Assembly: GCA_010279815.1 (NCBI GenBank) | Contig: QEOQ01000651.1 | Span: 15,101 to 50,131, forward strand | Direction: 5' to 3' | Length of the DNA stretch: 35,031 bases | From: Brachionus plicatilis | Taxonomy: Eukaryota > Rotifera > Eurotatoria > Ploima > Brachionidae | Shown: positions 9,142 to 18,339 of the stretch, in pieces | Position numbering within the stretch: the stretch's first letter is position 1 | Layout: the number at the start of each line of letters is the position of its first letter | The notes under the pieces: model-generated | Seen by the model: only the letters and a program-made list of their open reading frames with translations | Database searches by the model: none | Told to the model about the DNA's origin: nothing | Made by a program: the position numbers and the translations under genes

Positions 9142-12100
9142 TTAATCATCCTCAACACAAATTACTTTCAACTGCGTGCTAGATGAAATATCTGTGTTAA
9201 AGCTATCAATTCTAAAATTCTTTATCCTTCCATCATCGTCATCCATAATCCAAAAGGCATCTGTGATGCTGTTGTGTCTGAGATAACTAGTAAATTCACT
9301 TTGCATGCCGTTCCTTATTACCGCTAATTCCCATTCTTTTGAGCCTACATTTAAATTTTCACAATAGCCTCTAGCTTGATTTGCGGTTCGCGTAACTTCA
9401 GTAAAAAAATAACATTCTCCTCCGTAAAATACAGCCACTTCAGGACATCTTCTGTTACATTCATCGCCATCTCTTCTTTCAAAAAATTGACATCTACACA
9501 TATTGTCAAGGCAAATAAGCTCATTTCTACATTCACTTGTAGAACTACAAGAAGATGAAAATGATTTTCTATTCACACATTCGAGTCCATTCCAGTATTG
9601 ATCATTTTTTTTACAGTCACAAATTTTTCCACTTTGATTCGAAGGACAGTTGCACCTTTGAAGATCATCTGTGCACCTTAAACCTTTGGATTCATCGCAT
9701 TCATCACTTTCAACACACTCTATGGTGTAAGTGAATTTACATTTTTTATCATTGGTGTCCCATGTGTAAGTCAGATTGGGACATGAGCACTTGTTATTCA
9801 AGCATATGAGATTTTTTTGGTCAGAACATTCAGTATGTTGGCCGCAGTATTCATTCAAACTTTTCTTTGTCACACATTCATTTGTCGTGTTCTTAAAGTA
9901 TTCATCTTGTCCACAGGTACATTCATGATAACTGCTACATGTCATTTCGCCTAAGCACATTTCACTTTCTTCACATTTCTCAAATTCACCCAATTGCCTG
10001 ACACATGATTTAACATCTTTACTTAAGTAATTTCCTTCGCGACATCTACACTTTCCATCGCCTGCACACACTGTGAGTTCTGAATCCAAACATTCATTAT
10101 TTTCAGTGCAGTCTTCTAAATGAATCTTTTTAGGTCTGCACTCGCTTGAATCCCAATATTCCCTTTAAATTAAAAAAAAACAATGTGTTAATAAAGGCAA
10201 ATTGAAGTATCATTTAAATTTTAAAACTAAAACAATTTAATGGTTGAAATAATTTTTAAGAAGTGAATACTAAACATTACTAAACATCGTATCGAAGTTA
10301 TGTCTAATAATGGTTCATTATCAAACTAACATTAACAAAAACAGTCAATAATTTAAATAAATGAATCAATATATTCGATTTATGGGACTGTATCAAAACG
10401 TAGAAAATCAAAAAACGTAGAAAATTAATTACCTTCAAAAAATGTAGAAAAAAAATAAACATAGAAAAAAAACGTAGACCGAGTAAATAACGTAGATAAT
10501 TTATTATGTGTTAATTTAATGTTTAAATAAAAATATAAGTCCGTAGCAATAAATTAATTAACTTGTTATTAATTTTGTTTAAAATCGATAAAGTTGTTAG
10601 CTATGCCTGTCAAATGTTCATTTATGTTGCCAGCATAATTATCCACTAGATTTGCTTGGCATTTGGTACTTGGGCTTTTGTTGGTTTATCAATAGTGTAT
10701 GTGTAGCAACACGAAACAATTTTATATGAACCTTTCTAGACCTTAAGTTTAGATTTGGTGAAAATGGATTTGATTCATTAATTAACGTTTTTTTCATTTC
10801 TAAGCTCAATAATCAAGTTACAATTATATAATTAAAGCGTGAAATTAAATTAAGATCTCAGTTTTTTTCTATTCTGAATTTTCTATGTTTCTACATAATT
10901 TCTATGTTTTTAATAAGTCTATGTTTTGTGTTTCTATGTTTTTTGTCTTATCTACGTTTTTTAATTTTCTACGTTTTGATTGTTTCCCCGATATATCTTG
11001 ATTCGAAAGCATCTCTATACAGTCATCCTTCGTTAATCGAGGTCTAGTTGATTCCGTAAAGTTTATTGTCTCACAAATAAAACTAAATATGGAATTGAAT
11101 TTAAATTATTTTTATTTGTATAATTTATTAAATGACCTTTTGAAGGTAGATTTTTTTACATAAATTTTGACTCGAATTTTATTATCTAATAGAAAATATT
11201 TCTTTTTTTTTAGACTTTTGTTTAACCATTTTTTTTTTGCCTATGTGGCTTTAAACTAATAAATAAATAATAAATAAAATAATTAATCCGGCCTTCGGCT
11301 ATTCGGCAGATTCGATTGCCGAATAATTTTTTTTTTTCCTTTCCCTTTCTTATATAAAGCATTATAAAAGATTTTAATAATCCGGATTAATTCTATAATT
11401 CGGCCAAAAATATTTGGCTACTATTTAATCCAGTAGCAAAAATAATTAAACTAGTAGCAAATTAAAAAAAAAAAAATCGTAGCAAATATTACACGTAGTA
11501 AATTAAATAAAAAAGTAGTAAAAAAAGGTTTTTAATAGTAAAATAAATTAATAAGTAGCAAAAGTATTTTTCAATAGTAAATATAAATTAATTTAATTTT
11601 TGATTGATAACTACTTAATTATCACTTATTAATGTATATTATGTACAAAAATTTTGAAATTAAAATATACAAATCAGAAAATTTAAAAACTAAAAATGAT
11701 CTTCAAAAATATGAATATACAGAACTTCTACGAAAAGCTGTTTTTACGTAATTTTACGTAATTTCACGTAAAACAGTTTTTCGTAGCAGTACTTTATATC
11801 TTTTTAAGTATATCCTGACTGACTGATTAAAAATTTTCATTGTAAAAAAAAGTAAAAAATTTAAATTACTTTGAAAAATCGGAGCAAACACAAGAAGAAT
11901 TTATGCAAAGAGTTTTTTGACTATTTGTTCGGCATTGATAGTCATGAGTGCATGGAAAATTGAACTCTCTAGCATCAGTGCACTGTGAACCATTCCAATA
12001 TTGCTCAGGAATTGAATTTCTACTACAATCACACATATTACCCTCTGATTCAATTTCACAGTTACAATTTTCATCGATGCACATCAAATTTTCATCTGTG

Positions 12101-15100
12101 TTACACTCATTGTTATTGCCGCAGCCTTTTTGACCATACGTTAGCAAACATTTGGATTCAGTTATTGACCATGTGTAAGATGACTTGCAAACGCAGTTGT
12201 TCCACTCACAAATCAGACCTTTACTAGACCAGCATTCTAAATCTTTATCACATCTTTGGTTAATTAATTTTTGAGGAATGCATTTATCTACATAATAATT
12301 ATCTCCGTCACAAACACAATGTGAATTATTACAAATCATATCTTTTAAACACATTTCTGTTGAAAAACATGCTTCCAATTCTCCTCTTCTATCCACACAG
12401 ACATTTACATCAAAGTATTCACTCTCGTCACAAACACCTTGATTTAGAAAGAAAAATTTAATAAATCTTTTTTTTTGCTAAAACAAAAAAAACAATGTTT
12501 AAATAAGATTACATTTTGTTCCATTACAAATGAGCAGCTGTGAGTCCATGCATTCAAACGAATTTGTACATGTACCAAGGTATGATTTTTTCGTCATACA
12601 TTTTTGTCCATTCCAATAGTGTAAATCTGGACATTCACATTTATTGCTGAACGAAGAGCAAAAAGTATTCTCAGTCAATGTTTTACAATGTTCATTAGTC
12701 GAACAACTAGATCGATATGTGTTTGCTTCAATACATTTCGATCCATCCCAGTAATTTTCATCATTTTCTTCTTTTGTACAATCACAAGTGCGATATGATG
12801 GTCCACTTGGAGCTGCCAATTGACACTTCAATTTTTCTGAATCATTACACTCAGAGTCACCAGTACATATTGACTGCTGATAAGTCAATCTACATCTATG
12901 GGAGTTTGACGACCAAGTGTATTTTGAAGATGAGCACAAACATTTGCCATTCTGACACCTGAGACCCAAATCTTGTCTACATTCATGGTCTTTATTGCAT
13001 GTAGCATCATTTACCAATTGATTAGTGCATGATGATGTCACATTTTCATTGAAATAATATCTAGGACATCTGCACCCAAATGGGATCGAGCAGAACATTG
13101 GCTCCAAGCACATTTCGTCATAAGAACAGGGCTCCAGTTCATTTAATTTTTGCTGACATTTTGATTCTGACAATTTAAAATACTCTTTATCTGCACAAGA
13201 GCCTTTAAAAAAAATTTTTTAAATTAAATTTAAAATAAAGAAAATCTTCGTGGATGTCCTCATAGTGAAAAATCTTAGAACTGCTTGTTTCTAAGAAACA
13301 TATCACCTTAAATGCCTAAAATTAGATCATTATTTTCATTTTTTTAAGTAAATTAAACCAAAAATCAATATAAATCTAATTGATATTTTATTTTTTGTCT
13401 TACTTAAACATGAAAAAAATTATTTTGAGCGAAAAAGGTGTAACAAAGTAAATTGCACTTTGTTGCAGTATTTTTTTAAGTATATTTAATTAACTTTAAT
13501 TTTAATTCATCAAAAAAGAGCAAAGTAAAATTTTTGATCAAATTTCAAGAACTCAATTTTGCTCAAAAATTTTTAGATGCGCAATTAAATTTCATTGAAT
13601 TTTTAGAAATTACAATCCTTCTTCAAAAGTTTAAAAATAAAGCTTTGAAATATTTAAAAAAATTAAAAATCTGCGATGAAATTTAATTGCGCATCTAAAA
13701 ATTTTTGGGCAAAATTGAGCGCTTGAAATTTGATCAAAAATTTTACTTTGCTCAAAAAAGGAAGAATTTTTGTTCGATTTGTATTTAAATTTCACAATAT
13801 CAACCTGTGACTTTAGAAAAACTTTTTGCAATTTATTTTCTCAAATTTGATCAGAACATTCTTAAATTTCATAGCTGATTTTTACACTTTTATAGCATTT
13901 CAGAGCTTTTTTTTAAAAATTTTTAAAAAAGGATTGTAATTTGTAAAAAATGCATTGAAATTTAATTGCGAATTTAAAATTTTTTAATCAGATTTGATAA
14001 TTAAAATTTGTTAAAAATTTTCACTTTGCCAAACTTTTGATGTACAACATTACAAAATTTTACCCGAAAGATTAAAATTGAATTTTACGAAATTGTACAT
14101 TTTTTTTTAACTTACGATTTTTTACCTCAAAAAAATAATTCTTCACGTAATTTAACAAAAAATTATAAAATTTATTTTTAGTCATAGAATATTTTTTTTA
14201 TCGTTTTACGATTTGTTATTTTTTATTTATATAAGAAAATAATTTTCTTAAAAAAAAGATAATTTTTTAAAAAAATATCCAAAATCAATTTAAAAAATAA
14301 GGCTCTAAATTTTATAACGTAGAAAAATAAGCTCTATAATTGAACTTAAGTATTTTTTATTTAATAAACCATGAAATGTTTCAAGATAAAAAAGCTAAAA
14401 ATTTAAAAGGCCCTAGCAATATTCATATATTTCATTATCTACCGGAAAAGGTATCTTTTAAAAAAAACACCTGGTTTAACTAAAATGATAGGATTTTTTT
14501 TTTGATAAAAAAGGATTCTTAATAAAAATCAAATGGCATAATATGAATGTTTTCAAAGAATACCATTTGAAATACCCAACCAAATGGGCGATTTGAAGTT
14601 TATGATCAATTTTTGATGCTCAAAATGATCAAATCAAACTAAAACTGTTAAATAAACTGCTATTTCTTAATAGAAATAATGCAGAGATATATTTTTGGAT
14701 TTAACATACTATGTTAAATAAAAAAATAAACTCTGTAATATCAAAATGCACAATGCAGAGTGCACACCATCTATTTGAGTGGACAATTTATTGCTGACTT
14801 TTGCAATTTTTACCTTAAGATGTAACAAAGTATGTAAAAACCAAAAATTTACCTCTGCACTAATTCTATTTTAAAATTTAAATTTATTTTCTAGTTTTAG
14901 TTTGATTTGATAATTTTGAGCATCGAAAATTGATCATAAACTTCAAATTGCCACAAAATGAAGGTATTAAGAATAAAAATTTAAGAAAATTGAGAATTTT
15001 TCTTTTATAAAATTTTAATATACTAAAATGTTAGAGTATTTTGATTTTTTTTTACTAATAATTATTATAATCAATTTAGGAAATAAGTAAATCAGATACA

Positions 15101-15430
15101 ATGTTTGTCTTTTTTAAAGAAAGATAATTTCTAAGTTGAAAAAAAATAAAATCTAAAAATTTTTACTTTAAAACAACACTAAATATTCTATGTTTGATGT
15201 AATCTTTTAAATTTCAATGTAATAAGATTCCAAAAGGAACATCGAACTATTTTCATGTTTTTTCAAAATTGTAGGAAAATTTTCACTTAATACACCATAA
15301 ATACACCACATGTATCGACAAGTCCGATAAAAAAAATCATTAAACAATTAGCTAATTCAGTTTATAATATTATAGGAAGAAAGAAATATCGCTAATTCTA
15401 CATATTTATAACTTTATTTTTATTATATTA

Positions 15431-15463
<33 letters not shown>

Positions 15464-16931
15464 TATTAAAGTTTAAGTCACATTGACATTTATATTATAA
15501 AAAATAAAAAATTCAATAAAATAAAATATTAATATTAAAATATCTAAAATTAATCATAATCATCCCCAACGAATGGTGTCATTATTAGAGAAAATATATC
15601 AACTGGTCCTAGACCTCTTTTATAGAAAAGAACATTTAGTCATAAAATATTAAAAATGGCACCCAAGATATTAATTAAACAATTAAATAGCTTCAACTAA
15701 ATAAAATGACTTTTTTCTTCTTTTTAAAAAAAAACTTTTTTTTTAGATTCATAATAAATTTGATCTAATTTTAAAAAATAGATATACAAACAGATACTCA
15801 AGATTAATAAATTTATTTGTGATCAAAAGATTAATGTTGAGGTTTTCAACATTTTATCTATTAATTTAGATATAGACAATATTTTATTAAATACAATTAT
15901 TCAACAATTCAAAAATTATTAATTTAAACTAATTTTTTTTCTTAAATTAGCTATTTTTTCTTTTTAAATTTGTTACTTCTTTTACATTAAATTTACTTTA
16001 ATATTGAATTTAAATAAATAAATAATTAACTATCTAATAATCTAAAAATTTTAAAATAAAAATTTTTAAAGCTTTCAATTTTAAGTTAAATCTTTGTAAT
16101 TAATCTAAGTTGTATTCTATTTTTTATGGAAAAAGTTTGCAAATAGTTCGCAGGCTTTTGGTTCCTTAACAACCATAATTATTTATTGTAAATTTTTTTT
16201 GGAAAAATTTTAGAGTAAAGTGAGATGAGTACAGAAAAAATAAAATTACATTTAGAATTTTGGCAACGAGTTTTTTCTGAATCCAAGCATTCAATCGATA
16301 CTCCACAGCTTTGGTTGTAAGTTTTCTTTGGCATACAACTTTTTCCGTCATAATAAAATCTAAAAAAATAATCAATTTAAAAAGCTTTGGCAAAACATTT
16401 AAAAAAAAACCTTTCATTGTCTAGACACCTGCACATTTGAGATTGGCAAACAAAAGTGGATTGACATTCATCTCCATCACATGCTTCGTTGAATGTCTTT
16501 CTAAGACTGCATCTATTTATTTTACCATTCCAGTATCTTTCATAAGAACAAGAACATTTAGAACCAATACCACATACAAGAAATTCGTCCTGTTTACAGT
16601 GATCATCTTGTCTACAAATTCCGTCAAGTGAAGAAGGAGTGTAGCATTTATCTAGGTAAAAATGATTTCCTGGACATATGCAAGTGCCTTCGATGCATTT
16701 GAGTCCAAGCTTGTTTTCACAAGATCGTGATGAACAGCTTTGATTGTACAGACCGTTTGGCTGTGCTGTAAGAGCTATGGCAAGTGAGGCAGCAAAAATT
16801 GCCACAAGACCTGTAAACAAGATAGCACCAGCAACTACGATCCATTTAGGAATACTTATCTTTCCATTGTTTAATTGTTCAAGTTTAAGTGCAGCTTTTG
16901 ATTTTTTGGGAGAATATTTTGGAAAGAACAT
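9142..16931 (-). CDS. Type II membrane receptor-like protein with ~17 EB-like modules and a C-type-lectin-like domain (5 exons, 969 aa)
   Basis: Spliced coding exons, 5' to 3' on the minus strand, are 16931-16411, 16359-16250, 13202-12513, 12437-11870 and 10162-9142. All four introns are GT-AG, with phases 2, 1, 1, 2. The total is 2910 nt, exactly 970 codons including the stop. Residues 1-30 are basic and cytoplasmic, and a membrane helix lies at about 31-54 (WIVVAGAILFTGLVAIFAAS). There is no signal peptide, hence a type II topology. The ectodomain repeats a ~45-residue cysteine-rich EB-like unit about 17 times, with recurrent YWNG..C. Residues ~869-969 match the first half of a C-type lectin domain (GGECYFF, ARGYCENL, ELAVI, AFWI); the domain is short and lacks WIGL and the usual calcium/sugar motifs. 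A scavenger, adhesion or recognition role is inference. Confidence 0.9.
10364..11004. mobile_element. DNA element with ends made of reiterated ACGTAGAAAA motifs
   Basis: The left end (10364-10500) reads AATCAATATATTCG, GGGA, ATCAAAACGTAGAAAATC, AAAAAACGTAGAAAATTA, then further CGTAGA/CATAGA repeats. The reverse of the right end (about 10866-11004) reads AATCAAGATATATCG, GGGA, ATCAAAACGTAGAAAATTA, AAAAAACGTAGATAAG, then more ACATAGA repeats. These are terminal inverted repeats composed of a short reiterated motif. The interior (10530-10830, minus strand) has a less AT-rich patch that may be a decayed FLYWCH finger (VSCCYTYTID, and in another frame NLVDNYAGNINEHLTGIANN), but that reading is weak. 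It sits in intron 4 of the EB/CTLD gene. Confidence 0.75.
11229..11280 (-). repeat. Dispersed (TTTA)n-TTTAAG motif, copy 3 (reverse)
   Basis: The reverse complement gives a TTTA run, AGTTTAAAGCC, then ACATAGGCAAAAA. This closely matches copy 2 at 6460-6505 and more distantly copies 1 and 4. Confidence 0.5.
11429..11580. repeat. Cluster of GTAGCAAA/GTAGTAAA motifs
   Basis: About nine degenerate copies of (A/T)AGTAGCAAA or TAGTAAA occur at irregular 15-25-bp spacing within intron 4. The pattern resembles the end arrays of the 10364-11004 element but with a different core (GTAGCAAA instead of ACGTAGAAAA). I could not find a matching inverted partner. Confidence 0.5.
11728..11786. repeat. Palindrome with ACGTAA core repeats
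   Basis: CTACGAAAAGCTGTTTTTAC (left arm) pairs with GTAAAACAGTTTTTCGTAG (right arm), separated by ACGTAATTTTACGTAATTTC. Only one or two mismatches occur in ~21 bp. It lies ~85 bp inside intron 4, beyond the exon 4 donor. It is probably a miniature foldback element. Confidence 0.7.
13435..13515. repeat. Dispersed AACAAAGTA repeat, copy 1
   Basis: This stretch (AAAAAGGTGTAACAAAGTA ... TGCAG(T)ATTTTTTT ... AATTAACTTTAATTT) aligns with 19336-19415 (AAAAAGGTACAACAAAGTA ... TGCAGGATTTTTTT ... AATTAATTTTAATTT). The two copies lie 5.9 kb apart in the same orientation, and copy 1 leads directly into the foldback at 13516. Confidence 0.55.
13516..13757. repeat. Foldback repeat, family A, best-preserved copy
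   Basis: The left arm, about 13517-13600, includes GAGCAAAGTAAAATTTTTGA, then GCTCAAAAATTTTTAGATGC and GCAATTAAATTTCAT. It pairs almost perfectly with 13674-13757 across a ~70-bp loop; only a few substitutions are seen (AAGAACTC vs AAGCGCTC, GCTC vs GCCC). It lies within intron 2 of the EB/CTLD gene and is related to the copies at 8893 and 13845. Confidence 0.85.
13845..14045. repeat. Foldback repeat, family A, degenerate copy
   Basis: It shares GCATTGAAATTTAATTGCGA, ATTTAAAATTTTTTAATC and TTGATCAGAACATTC with the other family A copies. Its two arms are less well matched than those of the neighbour at 13516. Confidence 0.55.
14587..14952. repeat. Large inverted repeat in intron 2 (family B)
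   Basis: The left arm (14587-14710) includes TTTGAAGTTTATGATCAATT, GATGCTCAAAATGATCAAAT, CAAACTAAAACT, then GCAGAGATATATTTTTGGAT and TTAACATACT. The right arm (14829-14952) reads back the same series with substitutions and a small shift. Arms of ~123 bp flank ~118 bp. Confidence 0.8.
15430..15492 (+). repeat. (ATT)n microsatellite with dispersed GTTTAAG motif, copy 4
   Basis: About eleven ATT units are followed by TATTAAAGTTTAAGTCACAT. The junction sequence matches copy 1 at 5187-5225 (AAAGTTTAAGTCCCAT). Confidence 0.7.
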
Positions 16932-17809
16932 TTTTTAAAAAATAATAATTAAATAAATTTTGTTGTTGGACTTAAATACTTGATTAGAATGTTTGTTTCA
17001 ATTAAATTTGGTAATTTTTGAAAACTTTGAAAGTAATTAAAATTCAGTTTTTATTTACATTTTGAATGAATAAAGTCAATTTTTGTATGTTTTCTCAACA
17101 AGCCTTTTTTTTTATCCTCCAAAATATTTGAATAATAAAAAAAGCCTTTTAAGTAAATATTAATATTTCAATACTTTATCAAAAAAATTCTTTTATTTAT
17201 TCATGAAAACAGCAGAATTTTAAATTTTAGTCGAAAATAAACAAAAAATTTAAAAAACAGTAACATATTTCGTTTGACATTTTTATTCAACTTTTTTTAC
17301 TCTAAACCATTAAAAATATTAATCTCATAAATTTTTTCTCTTTTATCATTAAAATTTCTGTAATTTTTCAGAAAAATTTGAAAATTTAATTTAATAAAGA
17401 TTTTTTAACTATCTCTTTATTTAAACTTCTTCCGTAGACCCTTGCAAACTACCACATGGAGTTGGGTTGTAAGATGGTTGTGATAAGTAAAAAAGTATGT
17501 TTTGGATTTTTTTATTAAAAGATTTATTTAAAAATCCTCGATAAAATAAAAATTATTCATTTAATTAAGTGAGCTAGTGTCAAATTACTTTAATTTTAGA
17601 CTAAGCTTATCGTATTTTAATTTATTTAATTATACAAAAAATTTTAAAAATGAAGATATTTCTAACTAAGTCTTGAGAACTTGGCTGATGGCTAGTTACA
17701 CACCATTACCCCGAGACATTTTGTAAGGATTTACATAACTATAGTTTTTTTTAAAGTTTTTTAAGTGCTTAATTAATTAATGCAAATTAATTATCAATTT
17801 CAAGTATCT
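16932..17809. other. Intergenic DNA upstream of the EB/CTLD gene
   Basis: This should contain the EB/CTLD promoter, on the minus strand just above 16931, but no clear TATA box or initiator stands out from the A/T background. A less AT-rich patch at 17428-17485 (ACTACCACATGGAGTTGGG) and another at 17685-17725 have no coding or RNA signature that I recognise. Confidence 0.4.
17621..17626 (-). terminator. Candidate poly(A) signal for the 54-codon ORF
   Basis: AATAAA on the minus strand lies about 185 bp beyond the TGA of the 17810-17974 ORF. It is plausible in position but such hexamers are frequent here. Confidence 0.25.
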
Positions 17810-17974
17810 TCAACCATTGAAAGCTTCTTCGGATAATTCTTCAAGTTCATCGTTATCTGAGACCAAGTATCTCGCACCCAAGCATCGAGCCTGAGCCAAG
17901 AGTACTCCTTTCAGTTCCTCTATTTTCCATGAATCAAACGGCTTTTTGTCTTCAATTGGTACCAAAATGGACAT
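17810..17974 (-). CDS. 54-residue hypothetical protein, possible stress-responsive microprotein
   Basis: The ORF reads MSILVPIEDKKPFDSWKIEE, then LKGVLLAQARCLGARYLVSD, then NDELEELSEEAFNG and a TGA. I do not recognise the family. It is soluble, acidic at the C-terminus and probably helical, with no signal peptide or membrane segment. Codon use is much less AT-rich than the surrounding DNA and uses Gly, Ala and Arg freely, which chance ORFs here do not. A TATA box lies ~190 bp upstream with a heat-shock-element palindrome before it. From the expected start site (~18140) to 17974 I see no earlier ATG, so this would be the first start codon. A separate open stretch just upstream (about 18047-17998, NNLVAAIETTIDQLRSIRN) follows a good acceptor-like CAG and could be another exon. 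I could not join the two in frame, so the piece may be part of a larger or broken gene. Confidence 0.45.
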   Translation of the reverse strand: MSILVPIEDKKPFDSWKIEELKGVLLAQARCLGARYLVSDNDELEELSEEAFNG

Positions 17975-18160
17975 TCTAAAATTTATCTTATTTAACTAGT
18001 TTCGTATACTTCTCAATTGATCAATTGTTGTTTCTATCGCTGCTACCAAGTTGTTACTGGAAGAATAACAAGGAAAGTTGTTTAATATTTTATTGCAATA
18101 TAAATATAAAGTAATATAATATAAAAATATAATGTCTTCTTAAAAGGATTGTGTTCGTTT

Positions 18161-18239
18161 CTTATATATAGCGTTGACATCTGTATCTCGTTAGGAATGA
18201 TGAATCTTCTAGAATAGAATGCCATTCTGATTCTAGAAG
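18161..18239 (-). promoter_or_regulatory. Heat-shock-element palindrome plus TATA box
   Basis: Positions 18206-18239 contain cTTCtaGAAtaGAAt, a 3-bp centre, then the mirror aTTCtgaTTCtaGAAg. This gives several nTTCnnGAAn units arranged as inverted pentamers, the canonical binding pattern of heat-shock factor. On the minus strand a TATATAAG box follows at 18168-18161, 38 bp further on, which is normal promoter spacing. It points towards the 54-codon ORF at 17974. Because the HSE is symmetric it could also act rightwards, where CTATATATATG lies at 18299-18310 and a strong splice donor, CAA|GTAAGTG, at 18331-18340. Function is inferred from motif and spacing only. Confidence 0.5.
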
Positions 18240-18339
18240 TATTGCGAGGCGTGTTAATTAATAACATATTAATAACATTAATAATATAGTCACGTATTCT
18301 ATATATATGATTTAAACACGAGTTGATCATCAAGTAAGT

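Larger units (their letters stand above)
10163..11869 (-). other. Intron 4 of the EB/CTLD gene (1707 bp), carrying inserted elements
   Basis: The donor is AAA|GTAATT at 11870/11869 and the acceptor TTTAAAG|GG at 10163/10162, phase 2. The intron holds the ACGTAGAAAA element (10364-11004), a reverse copy of the (TTTA)n motif (11229-11280), a perfect 8-bp-stem hairpin ATTCGGCA/TGCCGAAT (11301-11324), a cluster of GTAGCAAA-like motifs (about 11429-11580) and a palindrome (11728-11786). It has clearly grown by transposon insertion compared with the 51-75-bp introns of the same gene. Confidence 0.85.
13203..16249 (-). other. Intron 2 of the EB/CTLD gene (3047 bp), rich in foldback repeats
   Basis: The donor is AAAT|GTAATT (16250/16249) and the acceptor TTTTAAAG|GC (13203/13202), phase 1, splitting a Cys codon. 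It contains the foldbacks at 13516-13757, 13845-14045 and 14587-14952, an (ATT)n microsatellite with the fourth dispersed motif (15430-15492), and no convincing ORF. A less AT-rich patch at about 15553-15640 is unexplained. Confidence 0.85.

Noticed and set aside
11948..12962. Plus-strand ORFs opposite the EB/CTLD exons
   Set aside because: Shadows of the real minus-strand exons, which have cysteine modules and matching splice phases.
18082..18333. 83-codon minus-strand ORF containing MAFYSRRFIIPNEIQ
   Set aside because: It overlaps the HSE and TATA motifs and ends in low-complexity Tyr/Ile. No splice donor links it to the downstream exon-like stretch, so the promoter reading is preferred.
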